NCBI GenBank assembly: GCA_949300515.1
Contig: CASGEP010000024.1
Span: 1-59,242 of the forward strand
Length of the DNA stretch: 59,242 nt
From: an uncultured bacterium
GTDB lineage: Bacteria > Cyanobacteriota > Vampirovibrionia > Gastranaerophilales > Gastranaerophilaceae
Direction of reading: 5' to 3'
Shown: positions 26,729 through 34,790 of the stretch, piece after piece
Layout: each line of letters starts with the position of its first letter
Numbering within the stretch: the stretch's first letter is position 1
Program-made: the position numbers and the translations under genes
Notes under the pieces: generated by a model
What the model saw: only the letters and a program-made list of their open reading frames with translations
What the model was told of the DNA's origin: nothing
Database searches by the model: none

Positions 26729-28066
26729 TTATTTATCTCCTTCGGGCAGCAAAACACTTATAGAGCAAACGCTCGGGTTAAGGTATTTTTGAGCAAATTC
26801 GCAAAGATACTTTTCATCTATTTCATCAAGGGTTAAAAGATATCTTTGGGCAGGGTCTAAGTCATCACACACACTCATATAGTACCCTATGGAATCGGCA
26901 ATATCCGAAACCGTTTCCGCTTCCTGTGCAAAATTAACCTTTGCCCGTTTTTTTGCCTTTTTAAGTTCATCACCACTTATATTTGCCAGTTTGCAAAGTT
27001 CATCTTTCAGTTCATCTATAAACAGCTCTTTTTTATCCGAATCAAAATTAGCCTCAATAAAGAAGTTGTCGCCGTCTTTAAACTGATAGTGGCAAGTCTC
27101 GATTTGCGATACGTACGGCTCTTTTTGCCCTTCAATAAATCTTGTGTTCAGTCTTGAGCTTTTACCTTCGCCGAGAATTATGGAAATGACATCAAGAGCG
27201 ATTGTTTGTTTAAGATTTTTAGCACTCTCGCACAAAAAGCCCAGCATAAGATAGCCTGTATTTACATTTGTTTTTTGCTCTATGTATGCGGGTTTTTTTA
27301 TAATAACCTCGGGTATGCGCTCGTCGCTTTTGCATTTTTCAATGTTTGAAAAGTCTTTAAATTTAAACTCGCGCTCTATTTTTTCAAGGATTTCATCATC
27401 CTCAAAGTCGCCCACTACAACTGTTGTGAGGTTATCCGGCGAATAAAATGTTTCATAGTAGCGCATAACTTCATCTCTCGGTATGGAGGCGATAATTTCG
27501 CCCGTGCCGATTACTTCACGCTTATAGGGGTGTTTTTCATACATTGCGTCGTTGAGGGCTGAGTATACTTTTCGCCAGTTATTGTCCTTGCCCATGCGTA
27601 TTTCTTCTATAACGACATATCTTTCTCTTTTTTGCTCGGGTATTTCTTTACCAAAAACAAACGAAGGGCCGACTTCATCCTCGGGAATAAGGGGGTCAAC
27701 CATCATATCGGCGTGCATATGAAGTGCAATATCAAAAGAAATCTTTGGAATAGTAACATAATAGTATGTATAGTCTTTCCAAGTTGCAGCATTGATTATT
27801 CCACCCTTAGACTCAAGAGTCCTGTCAAAAACGCCTGCTTTATATTTTGTTGTACCTTTAAACATAAGGTGTTCCAAAAAGTGCGAGACTCCGTTGTTTT
27901 GTTCATTTTCATTGATAGAGCCGGTTTTTACCCATGTACTTATATTTGCCATGTGGCTGTCCTTTTTTGCAATAACTACTCTATATCCGTTAGGATAGGT
28001 ATAAACCGACACAGGCTTTGACAAATATGGGTAATTAATTTCCTGTTTTTCTTTATAATTTGGCAT
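26729..28066 (-). CDS. M16-family zinc metallopeptidase, active subunit
   Basis: 445 residues, inverted zinc motif HFLEH at 62-66 and the downstream glutamate in VVIEEIRMG as third ligand. Typical single-chamber M16B half. No signal peptide, so likely cytoplasmic peptide degradation. Immediately followed by its zinc-less partner. Confidence 0.92.
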   Translation of the reverse strand: MPNYKEKQEINYPYLSKPVSVYTYPNGYRVVIAKKDSHMANISTWVKTGSINENEQNNGVSHFLEHLMFKGTTKYKAGVFDRTLESKGGIINAATWKDYTYYYVTIPKISFDIALHMHADMMVDPLIPEDEVGPSFVFGKEIPEQKRERYVVIEEIRMGKDNNWRKVYSALNDAMYEKHPYKREVIGTGEIIASIPRDEVMRYYETFYSPDNLTTVVVGDFEDDEILEKIEREFKFKDFSNIEKCKSDERIPEVIIKKPAYIEQKTNVNTGYLMLGFLCESAKNLKQTIALDVISIILGEGKSSRLNTRFIEGQKEPYVSQIETCHYQFKDGDNFFIEANFDSDKKELFIDELKDELCKLANISGDELKKAKKRAKVNFAQEAETVSDIADSIGYYMSVCDDLDPAQRYLLTLDEIDEKYLCEFAQKYLNPSVCSISVLLPEGDK

Positions 28067-28071
28067 TTTAT

Positions 28072-28437
28072 TTACTCCGTTATATCAGGGCGCAATTTTG
28101 CCGCACCTTTTAAATACACATGTTTTATATCTTTTTGATTTTTTAAAGTATTAACACACAAAAGAATCCTCAGACACTTTTTTATTGCGTCTTTTACATC
28201 CATTTCGCAATAACACATCATCGGTATATTTTCAAAACCGCAATACTCCCTTGCATATTTTGCGGGAAAGTCCGCGTCAATATCAGATGTAACGGTAAAA
28301 ATTGCAAAAGCAATATTTTCAAGCTCCAGATTGTTTCTGTCAATCATAATCCTTAAAAGCTCAACGGTTGAACTTTTGATACTTTTTTTGTCGTTATTAT
28401 CAAGTGTAATAGCGCCCCTGATTCCGCGTGTTAACAT
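28072..28437 (-). CDS. aroH: Chorismate mutase, AroH type
   Basis: Converts chorismate to prephenate for Tyr/Phe synthesis. 121 residues, the size of the monofunctional trimeric Bacillus AroH. Active-site residues are visible: arginine in TRGIRGA, the DFPAKYARE block, arginine in CLRILLCVNT (R90 equivalent) and VYLKGAAKLRPD. Overlaps fmt by 7 nt. Confidence 0.93.
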   Translation of the reverse strand: MLTRGIRGAITLDNNDKKSIKSSTVELLRIMIDRNNLELENIAFAIFTVTSDIDADFPAKYAREYCGFENIPMMCYCEMDVKDAIKKCLRILLCVNTLKNQKDIKHVYLKGAAKLRPDITE

Positions 28438-29372
28438 TGTCCCAAAATATCTCCCGCTTTTATTTTAGCACCTAAACTCCAATTATATGCACTCATCTCG
28501 CCCTTACCCTCAGGCTTAACACTCAAGAGTAAAATCGCCTTGTTGGCGCAGCAAACACACACACCTTCCTTGTTTACACATATAACTTCTCCGCAGCGAG
28601 CGTTTTTATCCGAGTCAACAACTTTTGTTTTAAGGATTTTTATAATTTTACCCCCAAAGTTTGTATGACAGGTGTTAATTGTGTTCATAGCGCGAATTTT
28701 ATCGTGTATTTTCTTTGCGTCATTATTCCAATCAATATTTTTTTCATCTTTTGTAATTTTTTTGGTAAAAGTAGCCTTAGTACAATCCTGCGGTTTTGTC
28801 TTTAGAGTGCCCTCATAAAGCCCCTTTAAAGTTTTATCAAGTAAAGCAGGCGATAGAGAGCTTATTTTTTTCATCAGCTCGGGCGTTGTAATATCATCAT
28901 CAAGATTAATTTCTTCTTGCAGGCAAATATCTCCGGCATCAAGCTCGAGTGTTGTTTTCATGGTTGTAATGCCGGTTATTTTGTCCCCGTTTAAAATTGC
29001 CTCACAAATGGGGTTTGCACCTCTATAACAAGGTAAAAGAGAGGCATGTAGGTTTATTGTCGCAAACTTTGGTATATCTATTACCTCCTGAGATAAAATT
29101 TGTCCGAAGGCAAAAGTTACAAAAAAATCACACTCAAAAGACTTTAATTTTTCAATAATATCAGGCTCTTTTGAAATTTTATGCGGCTCAAAAACCTCAA
29201 TACCATTTTCAAGCGCCATAGTTTTAATTTTACTTTGAATAATTTTCTTGCCGCGACATGAGGGTTTTGGAGGCTGAGTCACAAGGGCGCAAACTTCATA
29301 ATCATTTGAATCTATAAAATATTTAAACGACTCAAGCGCTATATCAGGCGTTGCAAAAAAGGCTATTTTCAA
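28431..29372 (-). CDS. fmt: Methionyl-tRNA formyltransferase
   Basis: Formylates Met-tRNAi. 313 residues; the formyl-transfer motif HASLLPCYRGANPI and TTMKTTLELDAGDI are clear, followed by the C-terminal OB-like tRNA domain. Lies 3 nt after def, the standard def-fmt pair. Confidence 0.96.
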   Translation of the reverse strand: MKIAFFATPDIALESFKYFIDSNDYEVCALVTQPPKPSCRGKKIIQSKIKTMALENGIEVFEPHKISKEPDIIEKLKSFECDFFVTFAFGQILSQEVIDIPKFATINLHASLLPCYRGANPICEAILNGDKITGITTMKTTLELDAGDICLQEEINLDDDITTPELMKKISSLSPALLDKTLKGLYEGTLKTKPQDCTKATFTKKITKDEKNIDWNNDAKKIHDKIRAMNTINTCHTNFGGKIIKILKTKVVDSDKNARCGEVICVNKEGVCVCCANKAILLLSVKPEGKGEMSAYNWSLGAKIKAGDILGQC

Positions 29373-29375
29373 GTT

Positions 29376-29957
29376 TTATTCCTTACTTTCACTCTCTTGT
29401 TTTAAAATTTCCTCCTCAAGTTCTTTTTCTTCAAGCATTTTATCCTGCTCAATTGAGGGGAGGTTATTTTGTCTTAAAACTTCAATTGCATCAAATATAT
29501 TTCTTGAATGATCTATAAATAAAATTCCATCCAAATGGTCATTTTCATGTTGAATAGCTTTTGCCAAAAGCTCACCGTCTTTTGCTTCAATTACAAATGG
29601 ACGACCGTTTATATCAAGGGCTTTTACCATGACATTTTTATAGCGCCTTACATCAACATATGCCTTTGGAAAACTCAAGCAACCTTCATTGCTTTTTATT
29701 GCCCCGCTTTTCTTAATAATTTTGGGATTTATAAAAACAAGCGGGTTAAGGGGTTCATCATCCATTGAAACATCTATAACAAATATTCTGAGATTTTCAC
29801 CGACCTGAGGAGCAGCAAGCCCTACGCCATTATTTACATACATGGTATCAAGCATATCCTGTGCCAAAGTTTTTACTTTTTTGGATACCTTCGACACCTC
29901 TTTACATTTTTGGCGAAGTCTTTCATCTCCGTACTTTAAAATTTTTAATATAGCCAT
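29376..29957 (-). CDS. def: Peptide deformylase
   Basis: Removes the formyl group from nascent proteins. 193 residues; motif 1 GVGLAAPQVG, motif 2 EGCLSFP (metal cysteine), motif 3 QHENDHLDG (HExxH). The C-terminal 25 residues are a charged extension (E/K-rich). First gene of the long minus-strand run; the 110-nt AT-rich gap upstream separates it from a divergent secreted-protein gene. Confidence 0.96.
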   Translation of the reverse strand: MAILKILKYGDERLRQKCKEVSKVSKKVKTLAQDMLDTMYVNNGVGLAAPQVGENLRIFVIDVSMDDEPLNPLVFINPKIIKKSGAIKSNEGCLSFPKAYVDVRRYKNVMVKALDINGRPFVIEAKDGELLAKAIQHENDHLDGILFIDHSRNIFDAIEVLRQNNLPSIEQDKMLEEKELEEEILKQESESKE

Positions 29958-30067
29958 AGTTTTATCTTACCACAATCTTTATATTTTTAAAAAATATTAT
30001 ATAATAATATATATTAGCAATTTTTTTTATTTACAACCATTGTAAAAATAAAATAGGAGATTGATTT

Positions 30068-30433
30068 ATGAAAAAGATCTTAGTTTTAGCATTAGCGGCA
30101 GTTTTTGTCTTGAGTGCTCCAACGCTTGCAAGAACAAAATATGACAAATACGGGCACAAAATAGAAAAAACAAAAAAAGTTAAAGTTCAAGCTGCAGCAA
30201 AAGTTGACGAACAAAAGGAAGAAAAAGTAAAAGAAAAAACAATAGAAGATGCCAGAGGCAGAAGCATGGGCAAAGCAGTGCGCGACGGTGACACTAACAA
30301 CTTTACAATGTATGACCAAAGAGGCAGAAAAACGGGTACATATGTTGAAGATGAAAACGGTAACGGCAAATACTACGACGTAAGAGGCAGAGAAATATCT
30401 CGCACCAATCGTCAAACAGAAGACATAAAATAA
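30068..30433 (+). CDS. Small secreted or periplasmic protein with RGR repeats
   Basis: 121 residues with a clear signal peptide (MKKILVLALAAVFVLSAPTLA, cleavage near residue 21). The mature part is highly charged; a lysine-rich middle (30-60) is followed by three copies of a short motif: DARGRSMGKAVRDG, YDQRGRKTGTYVED and YDVRGREISRTNRQ. TAGGAGA lies 7-8 nt before the ATG. No known family recognised. The 3' end overlaps the convergent GNAT gene by 22 nt. Confidence 0.82.
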   Translation: MKKILVLALAAVFVLSAPTLARTKYDKYGHKIEKTKKVKVQAAAKVDEQKEEKVKEKTIEDARGRSMGKAVRDGDTNNFTMYDQRGRKTGTYVEDENGNGKYYDVRGREISRTNRQTEDIK

Positions 30434-30912
30434 GTATAGACGTAATCGTCCATAACGAAACCGGCTCCTATGTCCGTGACAATCGAGTCGGTTTTTTTAA
30501 AGCCGAGTTTTTCATACACGGCAACAGAGCCTGTATTTTCTTTGTTTACCGTAAGTACAACCCTGTCGTAGCCCGTTTCTTTTGCTTTCTGTATTGCAAA
30601 ATCAATAGCCTTTCTGCCAAGCCCTTTGCCCCTGCTTTCTTTTTTAATGTAGAGTTTTGATAAAAACAAATACCCCGGACACTTTTGTAATCCTATATAC
30701 CCTGCGTTTTTAGAGTTATCGTTTATAAAATAATACTCATAACCGTCGCCCGTTTGTTTTCTAAAGGCGCTCTTTGACTGGAAGCTCTCCAGCATATAGG
30801 CAATCTGCTCGAATGACAAAATGTCCGAGTAGTGCTCATGCCATATTTCTTTTGCCAGATTTGCAAGTTTATCAAAATCTCTGTCTGTCAATATTAAAGA
30901 AAAGCTGTTCAC
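30412..30912 (-). CDS. GNAT-family N-acetyltransferase
   Basis: 166 residues; acetyl-CoA motif A is KESRGKGLGRKAIDFAIQKAKE and motif B NKENTGSVAVYEKLGFKKTD, ending with YVYTYFM. The layout resembles spermidine/RimI-like small-molecule or protein acetyltransferases; acceptor unknown. Confidence 0.9.
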   Translation of the reverse strand: MNSFSLILTDRDFDKLANLAKEIWHEHYSDILSFEQIAYMLESFQSKSAFRKQTGDGYEYYFINDNSKNAGYIGLQKCPGYLFLSKLYIKKESRGKGLGRKAIDFAIQKAKETGYDRVVLTVNKENTGSVAVYEKLGFKKTDSIVTDIGAGFVMDDYVYTYFMSSV

Positions 30913-31138
30913 AGGTTAAATATAGCACAAGAATTTTTAAAACTCCCGTACTTTTTACCTATCTTTGCTATCAATATAAATACGGTATAAAACTGAATGT
31001 ATTTAGTATGTTAAGAAATATTACAAGTGAAAATGCTTACAGCAGAAGGGTTTTAAAAAAAATATATAAAAGTTATGTCAATTTTTTATACAAAAATATC
31101 TTTATATATATAAGAGGACAACCACCTTAGGAGAGAAT

Positions 31139-32560
31139 ATGTCAGGTAACTACAGCTTTGCATTTGGATCTTATATAAACAGTTCGCTATACGAAGTCGG
31201 ACAAAACGCGCAAGAAGCTGCTTCGCAAACCGAAGAAAGCAGCAGCGGGCAATCAACGCAAGTAACGACTACTCCTTCATATTCCGACTATAATTATAAT
31301 ATGTACTCAAACTTCACAAATTTATCAAACGCAGACTTTGCTAATGCAGGCTCAAGCGTTTTCAATGCATATCAAAACACGTTATCAAATTTTAACATAG
31401 ACTACAGCCAGCCATACAGGGATATTCTTGATGATTTGTATGAAACCTGGGACAATATGGCGAATGAAGATGCCGTATCCGGTGCAACAGACGGAAAACA
31501 GGCAGCAACGGAAGCGGCGCAAGCTGCCATGACGCATGCCGAATCAGCTCAGGCAGCACTTGAGAACGTACAGGCAGCTTCAAACGAAGTTCAACAGGCA
31601 CTTGATGCAAATGATGAAGAAGCTGCCAAGGGAGCCGCAACACGTGCATTAGAGGAGGCTCAAAAAGCGCAGGAAGAAGCGCAAGCGGCTCAAGAAAAAG
31701 CAGACGCGGCACAAGAAGCAGCGGATGCGGCGGCTCAAGCAGCACGGGCAGCTGTCGGCACAGATGCGGAAGAAGAATGTGCGCGACTTGCACAGGAAGC
31801 CCAAAGCATAGCCGATACGTCACTTGCAGCCGTACAAAAGGCGCAAGAAATTGCTGACAGGGCAATGGAAATAGCAACGGAAGCAGCTCAAAAAGCTGAT
31901 GTTGACCCGTCTGTCGTTACAGAAGAAGACGATGGTAATACGGATGATGGCGAAGATGACGGAAATGTTGAAACTGAAACCGGAATGGAAAATTTAACCG
32001 ATGAAGAAAAAATATTAGTAAATGACGCTGTTGAGAGTATACTTGATGCAACCGTAAGGTATATGACAGGTCCGTTTAAACTCGGAACAGACGAAGATAT
32101 GCTTTTTAATATAATCGGTGATGAAAATTTAACTCCGGAACTTATGCAAGTTGTACAAACAGAGCTTGAGGCAAAAGGGTATAATCTTTTTGACTTAATA
32201 AAAAGCGAAACATCATTTGAAACGGAAGACATACTTGTTGGAGGTATGCTTGCAAAATTAGGCGGAAAAACAACAGACGGCAAAGTGGAACTTGAATCTT
32301 ACGGAAAATATGAAAATCTGGAAAAAACGGACCCCGAATATCAAAAATACATAAGACAATGCGTAAGCTTATTCAAACAAGCAACGGGCGGTTGGGGTTT
32401 CAATAAAGAGCTGTTCTGCTACATAATGAGTCTGCCCGAGGATATGAGAGCGGATGTTGAAAGTATGTACAACGAAAAATACGGCTCGGATAAAACCTTT
32501 GAAGAATTAGGCAGGGAAAAATCGACATCTGTTATAAAGGCATACTATTATAATGAATAA
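31139..32560 (+). CDS. Orphan protein: coiled coil plus two annexin-like repeats
   Basis: 473 residues, no signal peptide. Residues 1-100 are low complexity (S, N, Y, Q). Residues 118-253 form a strongly alanine/glutamate-rich helix, very likely coiled coil. An acidic linker (262-280) leads to two helical repeats: 295-375, containing GPFKLGTDEDMLFNII and LFDLIKSETS, and 402-470, containing GGWGFNKELFCYIM and MYNEKYGSDKTFEELG. The G-x-GTDED followed by a helix and the DL-x-x-x-I-K-S-E-x-S step match the annexin repeat pattern, where GT loop and glutamate bind calcium. Assignment is by eye; function unknown. SD TTAGGAGAGAAT precedes the ATG. Confidence 0.8.
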   Translation: MSGNYSFAFGSYINSSLYEVGQNAQEAASQTEESSSGQSTQVTTTPSYSDYNYNMYSNFTNLSNADFANAGSSVFNAYQNTLSNFNIDYSQPYRDILDDLYETWDNMANEDAVSGATDGKQAATEAAQAAMTHAESAQAALENVQAASNEVQQALDANDEEAAKGAATRALEEAQKAQEEAQAAQEKADAAQEAADAAAQAARAAVGTDAEEECARLAQEAQSIADTSLAAVQKAQEIADRAMEIATEAAQKADVDPSVVTEEDDGNTDDGEDDGNVETETGMENLTDEEKILVNDAVESILDATVRYMTGPFKLGTDEDMLFNIIGDENLTPELMQVVQTELEAKGYNLFDLIKSETSFETEDILVGGMLAKLGGKTTDGKVELESYGKYENLEKTDPEYQKYIRQCVSLFKQATGGWGFNKELFCYIMSLPEDMRADVESMYNEKYGSDKTFEELGREKSTSVIKAYYYNE

Positions 32561-32590
32561 CTAAAAAGTGATAAAAAAATATTTTGATTG

Positions 32591-32622
32591 TATAATACTC
32601 CTTATAAAAGGAGTATTTTTTT
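32591..32622 (+). terminator. Hairpin with T-run overlapping the promoter and SD of the BFN gene
   Basis: AATACTCCTT (32594-32603), loop ATAA, AAGGAGTATT (32608-32617), then a run of T to 32622: an intrinsic-terminator shape for the upstream gene. The right arm is also the SD (AAGGAG) of the next gene, and TATAAT at 32591-32596 with GTGATA 17 nt upstream could start a transcript near 32603 that lacks the left arm and so frees the SD. Confidence 0.55.
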
Positions 32623-33132
32623 ATGATTGAAATGAGAGTTATGGGCATTGCCCTTGATACAAGGAGCGGCTCACCCATTGTTGTTTTAAATGATTTGGAA
32701 AACAGGCGCGCGCTTCCTATCTGGATAGGCTCCGCAGAGGCAAGTTCCATTATAAGAAAAATCGAAAACATACCCTCTAGCCGCCCGATGACACATGATT
32801 TGTTTTTAAACTTTTGCAAAAGTGCAGGCTATGAAATAACAAAAGTTGAAATCAATGACGTAAACGAACAGACGTATTTTTCATCGGTTTATATGTTCAA
32901 CAGCGAACTGCAGAAAGATATTGAAGTTGATGCAAGACCGTCCGATGCCATTGCAATAGCAATAAGGGCAAACGTACCAATATATGTTACCGAAAACGTA
33001 ATTGCAACAGGAGTTGTTTCAACCGATACAAAAAAAGACGAAGAAGAAGCACAGGAGTTTAAAAACTTTATAAAAGACATTAAACCTTCCGATTTTGAAA
33101 AAATGATGAAAAATTTTGAATCTGATCAGTAG
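32623..33132 (+). CDS. Bifunctional nuclease (BFN/DUF151) domain protein
   Basis: 169 residues. The DUF151 domain fills residues 1-130: RVMGIALDTRSGSPIVVLND, LPIWIGSAEASSI and ARPSDAIAIAIRANVPIYV are the family landmarks. Members in plants and bacteria have been reported to act as nucleases; the biochemical role in bacteria is poorly known. The C-terminal 35 residues are charged. The expression signal lies in a hairpin (see preceding entry). Confidence 0.92.
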   Translation: MIEMRVMGIALDTRSGSPIVVLNDLENRRALPIWIGSAEASSIIRKIENIPSSRPMTHDLFLNFCKSAGYEITKVEINDVNEQTYFSSVYMFNSELQKDIEVDARPSDAIAIAIRANVPIYVTENVIATGVVSTDTKKDEEEAQEFKNFIKDIKPSDFEKMMKNFESDQ

Positions 33133-33299
33133 TCATTTTGAATAAAATTTTTTAATTTTTCAAAATCTCTTAAAATGCCGTTTAATATTTGATAGATAGT
33201 AGTTTTGTGCTCTCTAAAGGAAAAAGAGCTTCTTCTAAATTCTTTTTGCAAAGATTCTAAACCTATAAAATTATTTGTTGCAAATTGTTGAGATTTCAT
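33126..33299 (-). CDS. Possible 57-residue small protein
   Basis: Open frame from ATG 33299 to TGA 33128-33126, overlapping the BFN stop by 7 nt. Product begins MKSQQFATNNFIGLESLQKE and continues as amphipathic, charged sequence. It fills an otherwise empty 205-nt gap, but no SD precedes the ATG and no family is recognised, so it may be chance. Confidence 0.3.
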   Translation of the reverse strand: MKSQQFATNNFIGLESLQKEFRRSSFSFREHKTTIYQILNGILRDFEKLKNFIQNDY

Positions 33300-33337
33300 A
33301 GTAAGATGTTAATGATAGGATATAAAAAGGCAAAATA

Positions 33338-33544
33338 ATGGGAAAAGTAACGAAAGATATGGGAATTATCGAGATTGTTCAGAATCACCCTGAAAGTCTT
33401 GAAGTATTTGCAAAGTATGGTCTTGGTTGCATAGGTTGTGCGGCAGCAAGATTTGAAAATCTTGAAGCAGGTGCAAAAGTGCACGGAGTAGACCCCGAGC
33501 AAATGGTCGCTGAAATCAACGAGCTTATAGAAAAAAACAGCTAG
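33338..33544 (+). CDS. DUF1858-domain small redox-disulfide protein
   Basis: 68 residues, entirely a DUF1858 domain of the hybrid-cluster-protein-associated type: starts KVTKDMGIIEIVQNHPES, has the CxxC pair in GLGCIGCAAA, ends with INELIEKN. Such proteins occur near hybrid cluster protein and nitrogen/redox genes and may be redox sensors or carriers. A weak AAAAGG site lies 7 nt before the ATG. Confidence 0.9.
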   Translation: MGKVTKDMGIIEIVQNHPESLEVFAKYGLGCIGCAAARFENLEAGAKVHGVDPEQMVAEINELIEKNS

Positions 33545-33570
33545 ACAACTTTACATTTTTATATTAGAAT
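33542..33570 (+). promoter_or_regulatory. Promoter of tRNA-Leu
   Basis: TAGACA (33542-33547), 17-nt spacer, TAGAAT (33565-33570): one mismatch each from the sigma-70 consensus. Predicted start about 20 nt before the mature tRNA. The -35 overlaps the stop codon of the preceding gene. Confidence 0.55.
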
Positions 33571-33596
33571 AGTTACGCTTGAAGTGCAGCTATTGC

Positions 33597-33683
33597 GCCC
33601 TGGTGGTGGAATCGGTAGACACGTTGGACTTAAAATCCAATGGGGCTAATAACCTCGTGCCAGTTCAAGTCTGGCCCAGGGCA
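33597..33683 (+). tRNA. tRNA-Leu (anticodon TAA)
   Basis: 87-nt class II tRNA. Acceptor stem GCCCTGG pairs with CCAGGGC, discriminator A; anticodon arm TTGGACTTAAAATCCAA gives TAA; a long variable arm (TGGGGCTAATAACCTCG region) is typical of leucine; T-arm AGTTCAAGT. CCA is not encoded. Confidence 0.95.
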
Positions 33684-33689
33684 ATTTTA

Positions 33690-33711
33690 CTCCCGCAATT
33701 GCGGGAGTTTT
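33690..33711 (+). terminator. Intrinsic terminator after tRNA-Leu
   Basis: CTCCCGC-AATT-GCGGGAG perfect stem followed by TTTT, 6 nt after the tRNA end. Confidence 0.85.
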
Positions 33712-33742
33712 AATTTATCCGAACAAAAAGGCAGCAAGACTT

Positions 33743-34753
33743 ATGAAAAATAACAAAAATAATATAAAAATTCTTGACTGTACACTAAGGGACGGCGGAT
33801 ATATAAACAACTGGAACTTTGGCAGAGAGTGTATTTTAGAAATTTACGAAAATTTAGACAAGGCAAATACAGATTTTATAGAATGCGGCTTTTTAAAAGA
33901 CGGCTTTTATTCTGATGATACAGCCCTTTTTGGCGATTTTAAAAAATTAAACAGAATTTTTAAAAATAAAAACAAAGAAAAACTTGTTATTATGTTAAAA
34001 GTGGGGCAGTTTGACCCTCAAAAATTCCCAAAAAACAAAGATGAACGCATTTTTAACACAATAAGGGTAAATTATTGCAAAAGCCACACAAAGGAAGCTC
34101 TTGAAATAATAAAAAAGTTAAAAAATTACGGCTGCAGAGTTTTTGTAAACCCTGCAAATATAGATATATACTCTGATTATGAGGTATCAGAACTCACTAA
34201 AAAGCTCAATGACATTGAACCTTTTGCTTTTTCAATTGTTGACACAAAAGGCTCACTTGTGAAAAAAGATATTCTAAGACTGTATGATATTATTAACAAC
34301 AACATGAAAAAAAACACAAGACTTTGTTTTCACTCTCACAATAACCTCGGACTGTCTTTTGCAAATACTTTAGAGTTAATAAAAATTTGCAAGGAATATG
34401 AACTTATAATTGACTCAAGCGTTTTTGGCATGGGCAGAGGCAGCGGAAACCTACACAGCGAGCTTATTATGCACTATCTTAATCAAAATGATGAAAAATA
34501 TAATTTAGCTTTTATTTTTGAAATTATTGAAAAGTATATTAATAAAATTTATCTTAAAACCCCTTGGAAAAATACAACCGAATACTACCTGAGTGCAATT
34601 TACCATTGTCATCAGGACTATGCAAAATATCTTCTAAATAATTTCAAGCTGGATAATAAGGAAATTGTAAAAATTTATAAAAAAATCCCACAAGAGAAAA
34701 AATCAAAATATACACAAGATGTAATTGAAAAACTATGCATGAGCAAAATTTAA
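33743..34753 (+). CDS. HMGL-like (DRE-TIM) aldolase-family protein
   Basis: 336 residues with the DRE-TIM metallolyase fold: metal motif DCTLRDGGYINNW at the N-terminus and the second ligand set in FHSHNNLGLS, then FGMGRGSGN. The GGYxxNW variant places it with 4-hydroxy-2-oxovalerate aldolase-like proteins found in polysaccharide and accessory clusters rather than with HMG-CoA lyase or isopropylmalate synthase. The C-terminal 90 residues are lysine-rich. Substrate unknown. Only a weak SD is seen; more AT-rich than its neighbours. Confidence 0.82.
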   Translation: MKNNKNNIKILDCTLRDGGYINNWNFGRECILEIYENLDKANTDFIECGFLKDGFYSDDTALFGDFKKLNRIFKNKNKEKLVIMLKVGQFDPQKFPKNKDERIFNTIRVNYCKSHTKEALEIIKKLKNYGCRVFVNPANIDIYSDYEVSELTKKLNDIEPFAFSIVDTKGSLVKKDILRLYDIINNNMKKNTRLCFHSHNNLGLSFANTLELIKICKEYELIIDSSVFGMGRGSGNLHSELIMHYLNQNDEKYNLAFIFEIIEKYINKIYLKTPWKNTTEYYLSAIYHCHQDYAKYLLNNFKLDNKEIVKIYKKIPQEKKSKYTQDVIEKLCMSKI

Positions 34754-34790
34754 AGCAGTGCAAATGTACACTGCTTTAATATCTATAAAT

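Noticed and set aside
30774-31130. Small gene upstream of the annexin-like orphan
   Set aside because: It crosses the antisense of the GNAT gene and AT-rich leader, with no SD or coding character.
31392-31877. Long minus-strand open frame opposite the alanine-rich coiled coil
   Set aside because: Leucine/proline-rich shadow translation of GC-rich alanine codons; no SD and no family.
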